This document shows, in pieces, positions 6,087-6,218 of a stretch of DNA of 6,218 nt. The position numbers and the translations under genes were made by a program. Position 1 is the stretch's first letter, and each line of letters begins with the position of its first letter. The stretch spans positions 1-6,218 of the forward strand of contig JAUWBW010000113.1 of assembly GCA_030609665.1 (NCBI GenBank). The letters run 5' to 3'. This DNA is from Methanosarcinaceae archaeon. GTDB taxonomy: Archaea > Halobacteriota > Methanosarcinia > Methanosarcinales > Methanosarcinaceae. Below the pieces are notes generated by a model. The model was not told the DNA's origin. It did not search any database and saw only the letters and a list, made by a program, of their open reading frames with translations.

Positions 6087-6218
6087 GTCGGTGTTTTGCA
6101 AATTCACTTGTTATCCATTGTTTTGATACAGAATTGACTGCAGATGAGCACGTTTTTTTGAAAAATGTGTTAATGGGAGTTCGAAAACTACTTATGTTTC
6201 CCCTACAATGAATAATTA
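6087..6218. other. Right-edge non-coding DNA, possible promoter at the end
   Basis: No supportable gene. GCAGATG recurs once more (6140-6146), as in the hairpin element to the left. Near the edge CGAAAA (6182-6187) followed by CTACTTATG (6188-6196) resembles an archaeal BRE plus TATA arrangement reading to the right, which would serve a gene beyond the window. This is a weak match. Confidence 0.25.

Noticed and set aside
1..6218. A multi-gene defence or other novel system spanning the window
   Set aside because: topA and the nuclease are housekeeping genes, and the remaining parts are partial, decayed or single orphan genes with no shared operon.

Overview
The window looks like chromosomal DNA from a euryarchaeon, most likely a methylotrophic methanogen of the Methanosarcinaceae (Methanolobus/Methanococcoides/Methanohalophilus type). 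The basis is an archaeal-type topoisomerase I with archaeal spacing of GGAG ribosome-binding sites, an archaeal beta-CASP ribonuclease, archaeal-style TATA boxes, AT-rich intergenic DNA, and a transposase remnant of a kind I associate with these organisms. The assignment rests on recognition, not on a database search.

Layout: (1) 1-218, minus strand, is the N-terminus of a gene running off the left edge, whose 72 visible residues resemble the PLD-like start of large phospholipase-D-like/SNF2 helicase proteins. (2) 219-472 is a divergent promoter region with a perfect inverted repeat before topA. (3) 473-2707, plus strand, is topA, complete, with zinc-binding segments and a helix-hairpin-helix tail. 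(4) 2773-4011, plus strand, is a beta-CASP metallo-beta-lactamase nuclease, probably the archaeal CPSF-like enzyme without KH domains; its ATG start is preferred to an upstream TTG. (5) 4012-4418 has no clear gene; it holds a T-rich terminator candidate, a long inverted repeat, a start-less minus-strand open frame and a palindrome-rich promoter. (6) 4419-5372, plus strand, is a SAM-dependent methyltransferase with an unrecognised N-terminal region, followed by a 4-base overlapping 31-codon frame that may be a truncated downstream gene. (7) 5507-5815 is the decayed N-terminus of a transposase, then a hairpin terminator. (8) 5885-6086 is a structured, locally GC-rich non-coding element with four hairpins.

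topA (DNA topology) and the nuclease (RNA processing) are housekeeping genes in tandem and may be co-transcribed. The right third is accessory: an orphan methyltransferase, an apparently truncated partner, insertion-sequence debris and a repeat-like structured element. I see no convincing multi-gene novel system. The best candidates for something undescribed are the methyltransferase with its coupled small frame and unusual upstream region, and the hairpin cluster at the right end.
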